Origin: Algoriphagus marincola DSM 16067
GTDB taxonomy: Bacteria > Bacteroidota > Bacteroidia > Cytophagales > Cyclobacteriaceae
NCBI RefSeq assembly: GCF_000429405.1
Contig: NZ_AUBU01000015.1
Span: 54,607 to 118,606, forward strand
Direction: 5' to 3'
DNA: 64,000 bases
Shown: in pieces, positions 54,616 through 63,800 of the stretch
Position numbering within the stretch: the first letter of the stretch is position 1
How the letters are laid out: each line of letters begins with the position of its first letter
Notes under the pieces: model-generated
The model's database searches: none
The model's input: only the letters and a program-made list of their open reading frames with translations
What the model was told of the DNA's origin: nothing
Position numbers and translations under genes: made by a program

Positions 54616-57566
54616 TTTTGTTTTTCTTTATTTCGAATAGGAATAGGAATTTCCGGATTTCTTTCATGAGCCAACTCCCAATACTGCCATGCCAAATCCT
54701 CTTCTCCCATCAGAAAATAAATTGATCCTTTTAGCGCAAGCCCTTGGTCTGTAACAACTAATTCTAACGATTCATCTAAAGATTTCATGGCCTCCTCGTA
54801 TTTATTCTCGTAAACAAGATTTTTAGCTTGGGCAAAAAGTGAAAGCACTAATTGAATTTTTGAAAGATTCTCATCAGAAAGTTTAGAACTATTGCTGCCG
54901 CCCTCCAGCTTAGATTTCGGTTTATCTATCAAGGTAAAATTCAGATTGGAAATATAATCCCCATCTGCCAGTGCTTTGATTTCAAATTCTATCTGGCCGG
55001 GATCTGAGCTTTTCTGAATATAGTTTAATTGTTGGGGGTCAACCTCGAGCGTAAAATTTCCAGGAATCAAGCCATAATGATAAAAACCGCCGTCCGTGAA
55101 GGTTCTCAAGGTTTCTGTATTACCATCGGCATCGGTCAAAAGAACCCGCAAGCCACCTTGGCCCACCTGGGAGCCTGACCTGCTTTCTGTAAAAACATAC
55201 CCCTCGATGACTCCAGTTCGATAGAGCGGAATTTCAATCATCCTGTAATGATTTGGATCAGCCACAAAGGAAAGAGCCTTTTGCTTTGGAGCAAGTGTGG
55301 GGTCTGGTAGTGCATTGACATCGATCTCAAGCCGATAGGTCCAATAACTCTGGAGCTGACTGTACCGCACGATGCCATCTGAGCCAATTACCGCCGTAGC
55401 TGAGCGATCAAGTTTTGCCGCTTTTGCAGGCACGATCTCTTCGCCCTCATCATGAATTCCATTGTCATTGGAATCAATAAATAATTTCACTGCTATTCCC
55501 GACCTATTTACTTGATCTCTATTATTTGGAATAATATTCCCCAGTGGGTCATAGGCCAGTGAGCCGCTAAAGGACTGCTGAAATGAAAAACTATCAGCTG
55601 CTTTCTCAACTTGACTAGCCGTACGGAAAAAGCTGAAATCATATAGGAATCCTAACTGAAATAGGCCCCTACCACGAATCATATCCCGATCGTATCCCAA
55701 CGTCAACCTCCCTCTTTTGAATAAGGTCTGAGAAAGTAGTAAACTCATGTTTCTTACTCGCTTGAGCTGAGGATCATAAAGTGTCTGAGCCCTTATAAAC
55801 ATCCCCCGCACATAGACAGGAACTCCAGGGCTTCTCGAAAGGGTGTATGTCAAGGAGCCTGTCATTGTCCCTGTAAAACTGGAAAACCCCACTTCTGTCT
55901 CCGTTGGAATATACTGAAGTAAATTTCCTCTGAAATTAACCCGCGCCACCAATCTACCCAACTGAGTATTGAAATCTGCCTGCAAAGAATTACCGATCAG
56001 CTTAGCTGATTCCTGACGTGTGGCGCCAACTCGTATCCCCGCAAAATTTCCCCGAATTTGAAAGGGCATAAAATAATTCAAACCAAAATCCCGCTGATTC
56101 CCACTAAGATTTAATAAAGAGTCCTGGAAATATTCCTTATATCTGGCTGTTATACTGGTATTATTTGCAAAGAACACACTTCCGTTGGTTTCGATATGTC
56201 GGTTTGGCATCAAGTCCACGTTGACCAGATATTGCTGAAATACCCGTGCAGATAGTCCAACATATCTGTAGGGGGGGGCAACTCCTGCAGTGTCAGGATT
56301 AAAATCTGAGCCTGCACGCACCGTAAGTGCATTGGTAACCCCGTAAGCCACATCTCCATGGCCTACCAGATTATTACCCAAGCCTGACTGGGTACGGGGC
56401 AAACCTGCCTGAATATTGTAAGTAACAAATCCTTTTGGAAGGAAAGTAAAAGGAATTTGAAGTTGTCTATCTTCCAAAATGACTTTGCCCTGAGGCGTGT
56501 AGATTCGTAGTGTCAGTCGAAGTGTACCAAAATTGATAGGGGCATTGAAGCGGAAATAGCCAACCTCGTCAGCCCGCATAAAATCAACCAATTGCCCCCC
56601 CATGAGCAGTTCCACTTCAGAGTCTGGTTCGGTGTAGCCATCTATGACAAAAAAGTCAAGCTCCCGTCTAGGGGCAATGGGATCATTGGTCATGGACAAT
56701 CCTACAATACTGCCCAGCTGGGACTGGCCCGTTGTAAAAATGTCGCCTGCAGAAACAGCTGTCAGCCCAACATTCCTTTGGGCATCCATGGCTCCTGGAA
56801 GTACATATCGCCATCGTAGTCCACGTACATCTACTTCCGTCTCAGAATCTTTTCTGTTGAAGGTCACTAGCCCCGTCATATCTCCTCCGAGTGCTTCCAG
56901 ACCAACATTTAAGAGACCTTGGGTCAAGGTTTCAGAATTCGTAAATTTTTGACTGAAATTGTAATCAATCATTCCCATTTTCAGCAAACTACGATCTCGA
57001 GGATATAGCAGGGGCGCGTAAACCTGATCCTCCCTAGCATCCGGGGATAAAAGTCGGTTACGGAGTTGATCCCGCTTCTTCTTTTCTTCCACAGGAAGAG
57101 GGTAACTTGATTTTAGTGATAAAGTCAATCCCTCCAGACTCATCGTAAACTCCAAACCAAAAATCTCCTGATAAACGCTAGGATGAATAAAAAGATCATA
57201 CTCTCCCAAATAAAAATCAGAATTTAAAAACTCATTAGTCTGTCCATTAGAAGTCAGCCGAAATTGGACAGGATTGATTTCCCAAAAATTTTTAGGACCC
57301 GGATATACCCCTCGCCATCCACGGCTTTCAGTGACCAGTTCAGCCGGTATTTCCAATAAACTCAATACTTCCCCAATGGGAAGGTAAGGAACATCTCCAA
57401 AAATGGCCGCCGTAACATAGACCTGCCCAATGGCAGGATGACTAAATGTAAGGAGTACCTCCGCATCAGGTTCATTTTGGGCACTTGCTGATAGACTGGC
57501 TAAAAACAAGCCCGAACAAATCACGAAAGTATAAATTTTTAAAAGAAAAGATAGGGATAGTTTCAC
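54612..57566 (-). CDS. Usher-like outer membrane protein with C-terminal TPR tail
   Basis: 984 aa. A signal peptide ends SLSASAQ. An N-terminal periplasmic domain (about 30-150) is followed by a long beta-barrel region. The plug-like stretch FFVIDGYTEPDSEVELLMGG and LRIYTPQGKVILEDRQLQIP, then FLPKGFVTYNIQAGLPRTQS, match chaperone-usher family ushers. After the barrel come an SdrD/carboxypeptidase-regulatory-like domain (IDSNDNGIHDEGEE, GVIEGYVF, GGFYHYGLIPGNFTLEVDPQ) and a C-terminal TPR pair (LVYENKYEEAMKSLDESLEL). In ushers the C-terminus faces the periplasm, so the TPR could dock the motor protein encoded directly after it. The chaperone gene precedes it by 39 bases. Confidence 0.8.
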   Translation of the reverse strand: MKLSLSFLLKIYTFVICSGLFLASLSASAQNEPDAEVLLTFSHPAIGQVYVTAAIFGDVPYLPIGEVLSLLEIPAELVTESRGWRGVYPGPKNFWEINPVQFRLTSNGQTNEFLNSDFYLGEYDLFIHPSVYQEIFGLEFTMSLEGLTLSLKSSYPLPVEEKKKRDQLRNRLLSPDAREDQVYAPLLYPRDRSLLKMGMIDYNFSQKFTNSETLTQGLLNVGLEALGGDMTGLVTFNRKDSETEVDVRGLRWRYVLPGAMDAQRNVGLTAVSAGDIFTTGQSQLGSIVGLSMTNDPIAPRRELDFFVIDGYTEPDSEVELLMGGQLVDFMRADEVGYFRFNAPINFGTLRLTLRIYTPQGKVILEDRQLQIPFTFLPKGFVTYNIQAGLPRTQSGLGNNLVGHGDVAYGVTNALTVRAGSDFNPDTAGVAPPYRYVGLSARVFQQYLVNVDLMPNRHIETNGSVFFANNTSITARYKEYFQDSLLNLSGNQRDFGLNYFMPFQIRGNFAGIRVGATRQESAKLIGNSLQADFNTQLGRLVARVNFRGNLLQYIPTETEVGFSSFTGTMTGSLTYTLSRSPGVPVYVRGMFIRAQTLYDPQLKRVRNMSLLLSQTLFKRGRLTLGYDRDMIRGRGLFQLGFLYDFSFFRTASQVEKAADSFSFQQSFSGSLAYDPLGNIIPNNRDQVNRSGIAVKLFIDSNDNGIHDEGEEIVPAKAAKLDRSATAVIGSDGIVRYSQLQSYWTYRLEIDVNALPDPTLAPKQKALSFVADPNHYRMIEIPLYRTGVIEGYVFTESRSGSQVGQGGLRVLLTDADGNTETLRTFTDGGFYHYGLIPGNFTLEVDPQQLNYIQKSSDPGQIEFEIKALADGDYISNLNFTLIDKPKSKLEGGSNSSKLSDENLSKIQLVLSLFAQAKNLVYENKYEEAMKSLDESLELVVTDQGLALKGSIYFLMGEEDLAWQYWELAHERNPEIPIPIRNKEKQN

Positions 57567-57605
57567 CTCTGAATTACTTATCTATTGGTACAGTATTTTT
57601 TGAAT

Positions 57606-58445
57606 TTATCTTGGGAGCGAAACTTGCAGTCGCTTTTGGACTGGTGCACCTTGTACCAAATCTGATGCACTTACATCCCCCCGCTCGGTCCTATAATCTA
57701 ATTCAAGCGTGTAGTCGCCCATGGCAAAATCTTCCGGCAACTCAATCGTCACTCGGTGTTTACCATCAAAATATAGTGCCACTGTCTGCTGTTGTTCAGC
57801 TACAACTTGGTTTTGAGGATCAAGAAGAACCGCATGAGCAGAGCCAATAAATGGAGCATTGCCTCCTCTCGTAAATTCACTGGTCACATGCAGCTTATTC
57901 CCTTCCTTTATGTATTCAGTGGCACCTAATTTTAATGAAGTCGTTGCATTACCCTGCCGATGAAAAACAGCCAGAATCTGATCAAACTTAAAGTTGACAC
58001 GCATCGCAACGCCCTCTGCATTTTGAGTAACGACATCAGCCGCTTGCGCATTGGAGGTGATTTTGACTCGGGAGAAGTACATACCTTCTGGCTTGGAGCG
58101 ATCAGGACGAACCTGGAGTCGAACTACTTGCTGCTTATTCGGACCGATGATAAAAGAGCGCGGGAATACCCTTAGCCGGGAGCCCAAACCCCAATCGGCC
58201 TCCTTATCCTCATCCTCATAGACCATGTAAAGCTCACCGCTTTCATTGTAAGCAGGATAGCCAAACACAAAGGAAACCGAAACTTCCTGCGCATCCGGGG
58301 AAGGGTTACTGATATAAAAGGTGGAGATGCCATTGGCATCGGTGTAGAGAGTTGTTGGTGCAATGGACACCTGCGCCCATGCTCCACTTGATAGTCCGGC
58401 GAGTATCAGAAATACTGCCCATACCATTCCGTAGCATTTTTTCAT
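57606..58445 (-). CDS. PapD-like periplasmic pilus chaperone
   Basis: 279 aa with a signal peptide ending GAWAQ. The mature protein is two Ig-like domains: VSIAPTTLYTDANGISTFYI with the paired FYISNPSPDAQEVSVSF, then LRVFPRSFIIGPNKQQVVRL and RPDRSKPEGMYFSRVKI, the F1-G1 and proline-loop regions of PapD-type chaperones. A second Ig-like domain follows (about 160-270). Its partners would be the pilin-like proteins encoded upstream and the usher downstream. It fits archaic or Bacteroidota-type chaperones more than enterobacterial ones. Spacing shows operon membership. Confidence 0.85.
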   Translation of the reverse strand: MKKCYGMVWAVFLILAGLSSGAWAQVSIAPTTLYTDANGISTFYISNPSPDAQEVSVSFVFGYPAYNESGELYMVYEDEDKEADWGLGSRLRVFPRSFIIGPNKQQVVRLQVRPDRSKPEGMYFSRVKITSNAQAADVVTQNAEGVAMRVNFKFDQILAVFHRQGNATTSLKLGATEYIKEGNKLHVTSEFTRGGNAPFIGSAHAVLLDPQNQVVAEQQQTVALYFDGKHRVTIELPEDFAMGDYTLELDYRTERGDVSASDLVQGAPVQKRLQVSLPR

Positions 58446-58509
58446 AATGAGAAGGGAATAATAAAACCGGCGACAGGGATCACACCTGCCGCCGTGTTTT
58501 AGGTATTAA

Positions 58510-59085
58510 TTAGTTGTACTCTAGCTGAAAAGTCAAAGTAGCCGCATACGTATCTACACCTTGACTATTTAAAGCCGCTCCAGCTCCTGCAGCAGTACCT
58601 TTCGGTGCTAGGTTTCCTCCTACATAAAGGAAGTAATCACCATCTGGACTTGAAAGGTTAACATCCGCTGTGGTTGCTACACCTACTGCACCTAATGAAG
58701 CGGAGCCAGCTGCATCGTCGGTTGTATTACCGTGGACGAGGACACTGTAAACCATTTCATTGGTAGGATTATTAGTCCCAACCAAATTTACAGAGGCAGG
58801 CCATGTTATTTTTACGCTGGCATTATCACCTCCACCTATGGTAAACTTACCCACAGTGGCACTTGTACCCACATTCGCGGATGCTGCACCTGTAGGATCA
58901 AGAGTTACCACTCCAGGAGTAGTCGCACTTATTGTTCCGAAATCGATGTCAACGTCTTTGGTAAGTGTTAAAGCAGTCTGAACTTCAGCACTTGCGGTAA
59001 TATCACCGGTAATTTGAGCCTTGAGGCCAAAAGACATAACCATCATCACGAAGGCTAGAGATAGGAATTTTACATTTGTTTTCAT
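58510..59085 (-). CDS. DUF4402 secreted protein, candidate major pilin
   Basis: 191 aa. Signal peptide ends FGLKAQ, then GDITASAEVQTALTLTKDVD and DIDFGTISATTPGVVTLDPT, the DUF4402 pattern of small beta-sandwich proteins found next to chaperone-usher genes. The C-terminus ends in a strand (YAATLTFQLEYN) as donor-strand pilins do in their first or last strand. An A-rich stretch (AAAACAAACAACAAA) precedes the ATG, typical of a well-translated Bacteroidota gene. A 169-base gap upstream separates it from 59255, the largest gap in the cluster; an internal promoter there is possible but none is clear. Confidence 0.82.
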   Translation of the reverse strand: MKTNVKFLSLAFVMMVMSFGLKAQITGDITASAEVQTALTLTKDVDIDFGTISATTPGVVTLDPTGAASANVGTSATVGKFTIGGGDNASVKITWPASVNLVGTNNPTNEMVYSVLVHGNTTDDAAGSASLGAVGVATTADVNLSSPDGDYFLYVGGNLAPKGTAAGAGAALNSQGVDTYAATLTFQLEYN

Positions 59086-59254
59086 TTTGTTGTTTGTTTT
59101 AATAAGTGAATTTAAATTTTGGAGAATAGATTAATTCAAAGGTGTTCAAGCTTCTCCGTGTGCCAGAATACCTACGTTTTTAGTCTTCCGGGTCTGAATC
59201 TCCCGACTCAGGGTCCCAATTTGTGTTCGATCATAGTTTTTAGTTATTGATTAA

Positions 59255-59710
59255 TTAAGGGTAATGAATAGTTGTTCTACCTCTACTTTGGAAAGGAATC
59301 CCCAGCCAGGCGCTATAGGGTCTGATACCGAATCTACTGACTCGTTGTCGGGGGTTTTGGATCAGCACAAATCCCTTTCCGTTGATGGGTTTGGCCTGGG
59401 TGAAGTTTTGCGTGCCGTCATTTAGTACGGTCAGATCTCCCGCTATAGGAATCAGGGCATTATCGGCCTCGTGGTCAACCACAAGCTGAAGATTGACCAT
59501 GGCCCTAAGCTCTATCCATAAGATCCGCTCCTCCTGTAAGGATTTGGCCGCTCCTTGTGGCTTTATCTGACCAGTTGCTCCCTTGGATACTATCTCAACG
59601 CCTGCAGGCAGACTTATGCGTGTGGTTAGAAACTGGCCGTACACATGATTTACAAAGCCCATATACAGTGTAACCAGCATAGCAAGTCCATATTTCGGCA
59701 CCTTATTCAT
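59255..59710 (-). CDS. Secreted pilin-like protein, 151 aa
   Basis: 151 aa from the ATG at 59710, where the signal peptide MNKVPKYGLAMLVTLYMGFV begins; a longer frame to 59773 would overlap the previous gene more. The mature protein starts QFLTTRISLPAGVEIVSKGA and is rich in short strands (LWIELRAMVNLQLVVDHEAD). Its end (FGIRPYSAWLGIPFQSRGRT, then a last strand) is unlike DUF4402. I do not recognise a family; by context it is a minor pilin or adaptor. Its ATGAATAA start overlaps the stop codon of the upstream gene by 8 bases. Confidence 0.65.
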   Translation of the reverse strand: MNKVPKYGLAMLVTLYMGFVNHVYGQFLTTRISLPAGVEIVSKGATGQIKPQGAAKSLQEERILWIELRAMVNLQLVVDHEADNALIPIAGDLTVLNDGTQNFTQAKPINGKGFVLIQNPRQRVSRFGIRPYSAWLGIPFQSRGRTTIHYP

Positions 59711-60344
59711 AATTAGCTCCGGCATAGTTGACATTGATTTGAATCTCTCCTTCGTAAGTACCCGTACGGACATTACCCACAGGGCCTATTTGCCCAGAAA
59801 TCATAAGATACACCTTGCCTGTAGGTCTACTGGAGGTTGTGCCACTAAAAGGATCCGGAGGCGGAGGCGGTGCACCGGATGACCTTGGAAGAACCGGTAT
59901 AATCAGACTGGTCGCCCCTAAAGGAGCATCTATGGCATTTATTTTTGCAGCATTTGCATTATTTGCACCTTTGTTTTCATATGCGATAGTCAAAGTGAGA
60001 GGAATTTGATTCATCGCCACAGTATCACCTGGGATCCGAAGTGCAGAGGGTGCATTGACATCTACCAAAAGATCAAAACCTTCGGCTGCCACAATCTCAT
60101 AGACAACCACGTAGGCATCATCTGCAGCATTTCCCCTTTTAATACTAATAATGTCTCCTGATCCGGTTAAAATCACACTTTTCTTTGAATTAAAATTCAG
60201 GCCTGGAGGACCTTCTCGGGAAGTAATTGTAATATCCTCGCCAGCAAATACACTGAAGTTTATCCGTTGGGCTGACAGATTCTGATAAAAAGCCATAAGC
60301 AGAATAAAAACATATCCTAGCCGATATTTTGCCATTTTAATCAT
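59703..60344 (-). CDS. Secreted pilin-like protein, 213 aa
   Basis: 213 aa with signal peptide MAKYRLGYVFILLMAFYQNL-SAQ (a preceding MIK is also in frame). The mature part is a beta-sandwich-like domain (INFSVFAGEDITITSREGPP, GFDLLVDVNAPSALRIPGDT) with a proline-rich loop (GAPPPPPDPFSGTT) before the terminal strands (GEIQINVNYAGANYE). This resembles DUF4402-type pilins with an insertion. The start overlaps the end of the upstream gene by 1 base. Function inferred from the cluster. Confidence 0.68.
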   Translation of the reverse strand: MIKMAKYRLGYVFILLMAFYQNLSAQRINFSVFAGEDITITSREGPPGLNFNSKKSVILTGSGDIISIKRGNAADDAYVVVYEIVAAEGFDLLVDVNAPSALRIPGDTVAMNQIPLTLTIAYENKGANNANAAKINAIDAPLGATSLIIPVLPRSSGAPPPPPDPFSGTTSSRPTGKVYLMISGQIGPVGNVRTGTYEGEIQINVNYAGANYE

Positions 60345-60856
60345 CAGGTATATTCCATTTCGATGGTAAATTCAGAGAAATATTCACCGGGAAGAGCAAA
60401 CGAAAGATCTAATTCTGCTCCAATCCATAGGAAATATTGGCCATCCTCCCCTAACTGAATATTGAATTCACCTGTGGGGGCAAAAAGAAGGCTTTGAAAC
60501 TGATTATCGACATTCATCCCACTCAAGACATAGCGAGCCGTAATCACTCCCCCGTTTCCACCAGCTTCTTCTATTTCTTCATAAATCACATAGGTCACAC
60601 GGACGTAAGAGTTAGAGGATCCACTGATCCGAAATTGCCCAGCATCCGCACTCTCTTTAGGGGATATAAAGAGATAATTATTCTCTGCTACGGGATTGAT
60701 TATGTTAAAATCCCTCATGGTCACTAGCATCAGGTTATCTAGTACCACGGCCCGGGCAGTAACTTGCATAACACGTTTTTGATCTGTATCCTGAGCCCTA
60801 GCCTGTTCGGAGGAAAATAAGGCTATGAAAAATCCCAAAAGGATAAAATATTTCAT
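60344..60856 (-). CDS. DUF4402-like secreted protein, candidate minor pilin
   Basis: 170 aa. Signal peptide ends EQARAQ. The mature domain (VMQVTARAVVLDNLMLVTMR, DFNIINP, GQFRISGSSNSYVRVTYVIY, YFLWIGAELDLSFALPGEYF, SEFTIEMEYT) follows the DUF4402 strand order, with the usual glycine-serine turn and a terminal strand. It lies 3 bases after the large sorting-domain protein gene and overlaps the next gene by 1 base. It is probably exported through the periplasm and handled by the PapD-like chaperone. Confidence 0.75.
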   Translation of the reverse strand: MKYFILLGFFIALFSSEQARAQDTDQKRVMQVTARAVVLDNLMLVTMRDFNIINPVAENNYLFISPKESADAGQFRISGSSNSYVRVTYVIYEEIEEAGGNGGVITARYVLSGMNVDNQFQSLLFAPTGEFNIQLGEDGQYFLWIGAELDLSFALPGEYFSEFTIEMEYT

Positions 60857-60859
60857 TAT

Positions 60860-63800
60860 TTACTGGTTTAGCTTGATGAGCTTTTGATTTAGTACTATGT
60901 CTTCGGTAAGCAATTGAACGAAATACATTCCCGGTGCCATTCGATCTAATTGATCGTCAAATTCCAATTGATGGGTCCCATTTTCATACTCGGTCATCTC
61001 TTTTTGAACCATTGTCCTGCCATTGATATCAGTGATCCTTACAAGGGCCCTCATACGATAAGGAATATAGAAACTTACCTTTACCTGTCTGCTGAATGGG
61101 TTAGGTACAGGTGGATACAGTTTCGGGAAGTCAGGACGGTATTCCAGGTCATCACCACTATTAAATTCCCCGATACGGATAGTAAATGGCCTCATCTCCA
61201 GATTGGTCGCGGAAGAGGAAGTAGTACGGGCAGCCGGATCACCAGTCTCAAATGGAGAGTTGAAAATCACAGGTCCTGGCATTCTCATGCTTGAACGCGT
61301 CAAGTCGATCCGGGCACCCACCTGCTTAGGCGCTTCAAAGGCAAAGTCGTAAGTACTCTGTTTCAACATATCAATCGCCTCGTCCCGGATATGGTCCATC
61401 AGCACCACACTGGTACCCTCAGGCCATTCATCAGGTACAGACCAGCTCAATTGATACTGACCTGGGAAGACCTGCTGAGATTTGGCAGCTGCCAGCATGA
61501 GCGGGATGGATTTACCTTCCTTACTCAGGTAGCTTTGATTGTTGATCTGAAGCGGTGTACGGTGCTTTTGTGAACCATAACTATAAAGCAGCAGCCAATC
61601 ATCCGATAAGGATTCAAGCTGATAGGCGTCCATTGGGTCATGACCTTCCTCACCCTCGGGGTCAAAACTGATCCAAGAGTCCGCTTCAAAGCCTTCACCT
61701 GTCACCTTGAGCGGAAGTACCAGTATATCTGATTTATTTTCTTTCTTCTTTTCTTCAAAAGTCCTCGAGAAATAAGGCGTCGAAACCAGGGTCTTGGCAG
61801 CAGAGGATAACAACTGCAACTGGGGGTTGGCGGCATTCGCTCGCACCCAGAACCCTTGATAAGGTGCCAATCTGCCATCATTGAGATTACCTGTTATGCC
61901 GTTGTAGGCTCTCCAGTTGCCTTTACCACCATTAAGAGCAGGATCCCATACATAGATACTATTGTCCAGATTGGTTTTGGTCCAAGCCCCAACATGATAG
62001 AAATCTATCACCGAAGCCGTAGGATTGGATACCATATTGAATCCTGCGTCAGCAGCATTTGCCTCAATGTAAAGCTCTTCTGCAGGATCAGTCTGTTGAA
62101 AGCCTGATGGATCGCGAGGCGTGTAGGTGATGCTAAAATCCACCACGCCATCATTCAAGAAATTATGCTCCTTGCCAGTGGCTTTTAAAATAATCGGAAG
62201 CAAATCCGGGTAGGTTCCCAATCCGCCCGGAATGGATGCCCCATCGAATACATAGACATAATGACCTCTGGACAGACTTACTGTATTCCCGATATTTGTC
62301 GGAGTACGCCAACTTTGCAGGGTAGTGCCTCCATCCGTTTCATCAAACCAAAGGACATTCGGCTGTAAGGAAGGATACGGTGCTGGCACCCCTCCTAGGC
62401 CCTGTGGTGCCATCCCGGTGAGGAGGTTGGAATAAGTTATGTTTTTCAAAGGTGAACCCAGCATACGCCAGCCTTTGACTCCTGTGATAGCCTGCCGGAC
62501 TTCTAAGGTCGGCTCGCTAGTGCTTTCATTTAGATAATTACCGTCAGGATCGATGACAATTCTACCGGTACCAGAAGTAGTCGTTTCAGAATTAATATCT
62601 AAGGTAAGCGTAGAACCACTAGTTACAGTAATCGTAGCACCATCTTGTATCTCAGTAGTCAAGCTTCGTGTTACATCTATAGTCGATCCGGTGATTTCCG
62701 GCAGATGCTCTACTGAAGGGATAATTACAGCCTCAGTAGCAGTGGGCACAGTACCCAAGCTCCAGTTGCCTGGCGTATTCCAGTTGTTTGGAGAACCCGT
62801 GGTACCTCCCACCCAGATATTAAAGTTATTCCCGTTTAAGTCCACATCATACTTTGCATCCATAATATCACCTCGCCCATTTCCTCCCTGGAAAATACTT
62901 ATGGAAGTAATGGTACCGATAGCTGTGGCCGCACCGCAACCATCGGGCGTGATGGTATAGGTAAAAGTACCGGACTCCAAAGGTGTGCCGCTGATGATAA
63001 TGGTATTGGAAGCATAGCTGGCCGTAACCCCTGCCGGCAATCCGGATGAGGAGACTATGCTGGTAACACCTGTGGTAACGTGAGTGATAGGATCCATCGC
63101 AAAATCCACATAAACTGTCGTCGAACCGGTAGCCGCACCCACTATGCTATTGGCTGTAACTGTGATCGTACCCGTTGCAGTAGCCGAACCACATCCTTCT
63201 GGTGTAATGGTATAATTAAATATACCGCTTTCGGTAGGCGTTCCACTGATGGTAATCATATCCGATGCATAGGTCGCCGTCACTCCGGCAGGCAGGCCCG
63301 TTGAAGAGGCTATCCCCGTCACTCCCGTTGTAGCGTGGGTCACGGAGGTGATTGGCGTATCGATGCAGACTGTAGGTGACTCGGAGGCATCTCCCACGGT
63401 TCTGTCGAGAATAACATCTCTCCAATCTCTTTCGCTAGGATTACAGGCTGTAGTTACATTCGGAAAGTCAAGGGCAGTTTGGCCACCGTTGGTTGGATTG
63501 GTGGTAGAGTTAGGCCCCACCACATCATCAAAGGCATCATCCAATCCATCCCCATCGGTATCGGAACCGACAGGAGTCGTGTTGGCTGTATAATCACCAT
63601 CCGTATCCCAGCCTTCCAATACATCAGCAAATCCGTCATTATCTGAATCGGTATCTAGGTAATCCGGTATACCGTCCCCATCCGTATCCACCGGAGAGAT
63701 ATTCGTTCCGCCATTGTCGGTATCAAAGGCATCATCCAATCCATCCCCGTTTGTATCAGTGCCACTAGGGACAATAGGTGATGCGGTGGTGGCCTGGGAT

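Noticed and set aside
59086..59254. Promoter before the DUF4402 gene
   Set aside because: CACCTTTG on the reverse strand near 59140 deviates from TAnnTTTG and has no convincing TTTG partner, so I did not annotate it.
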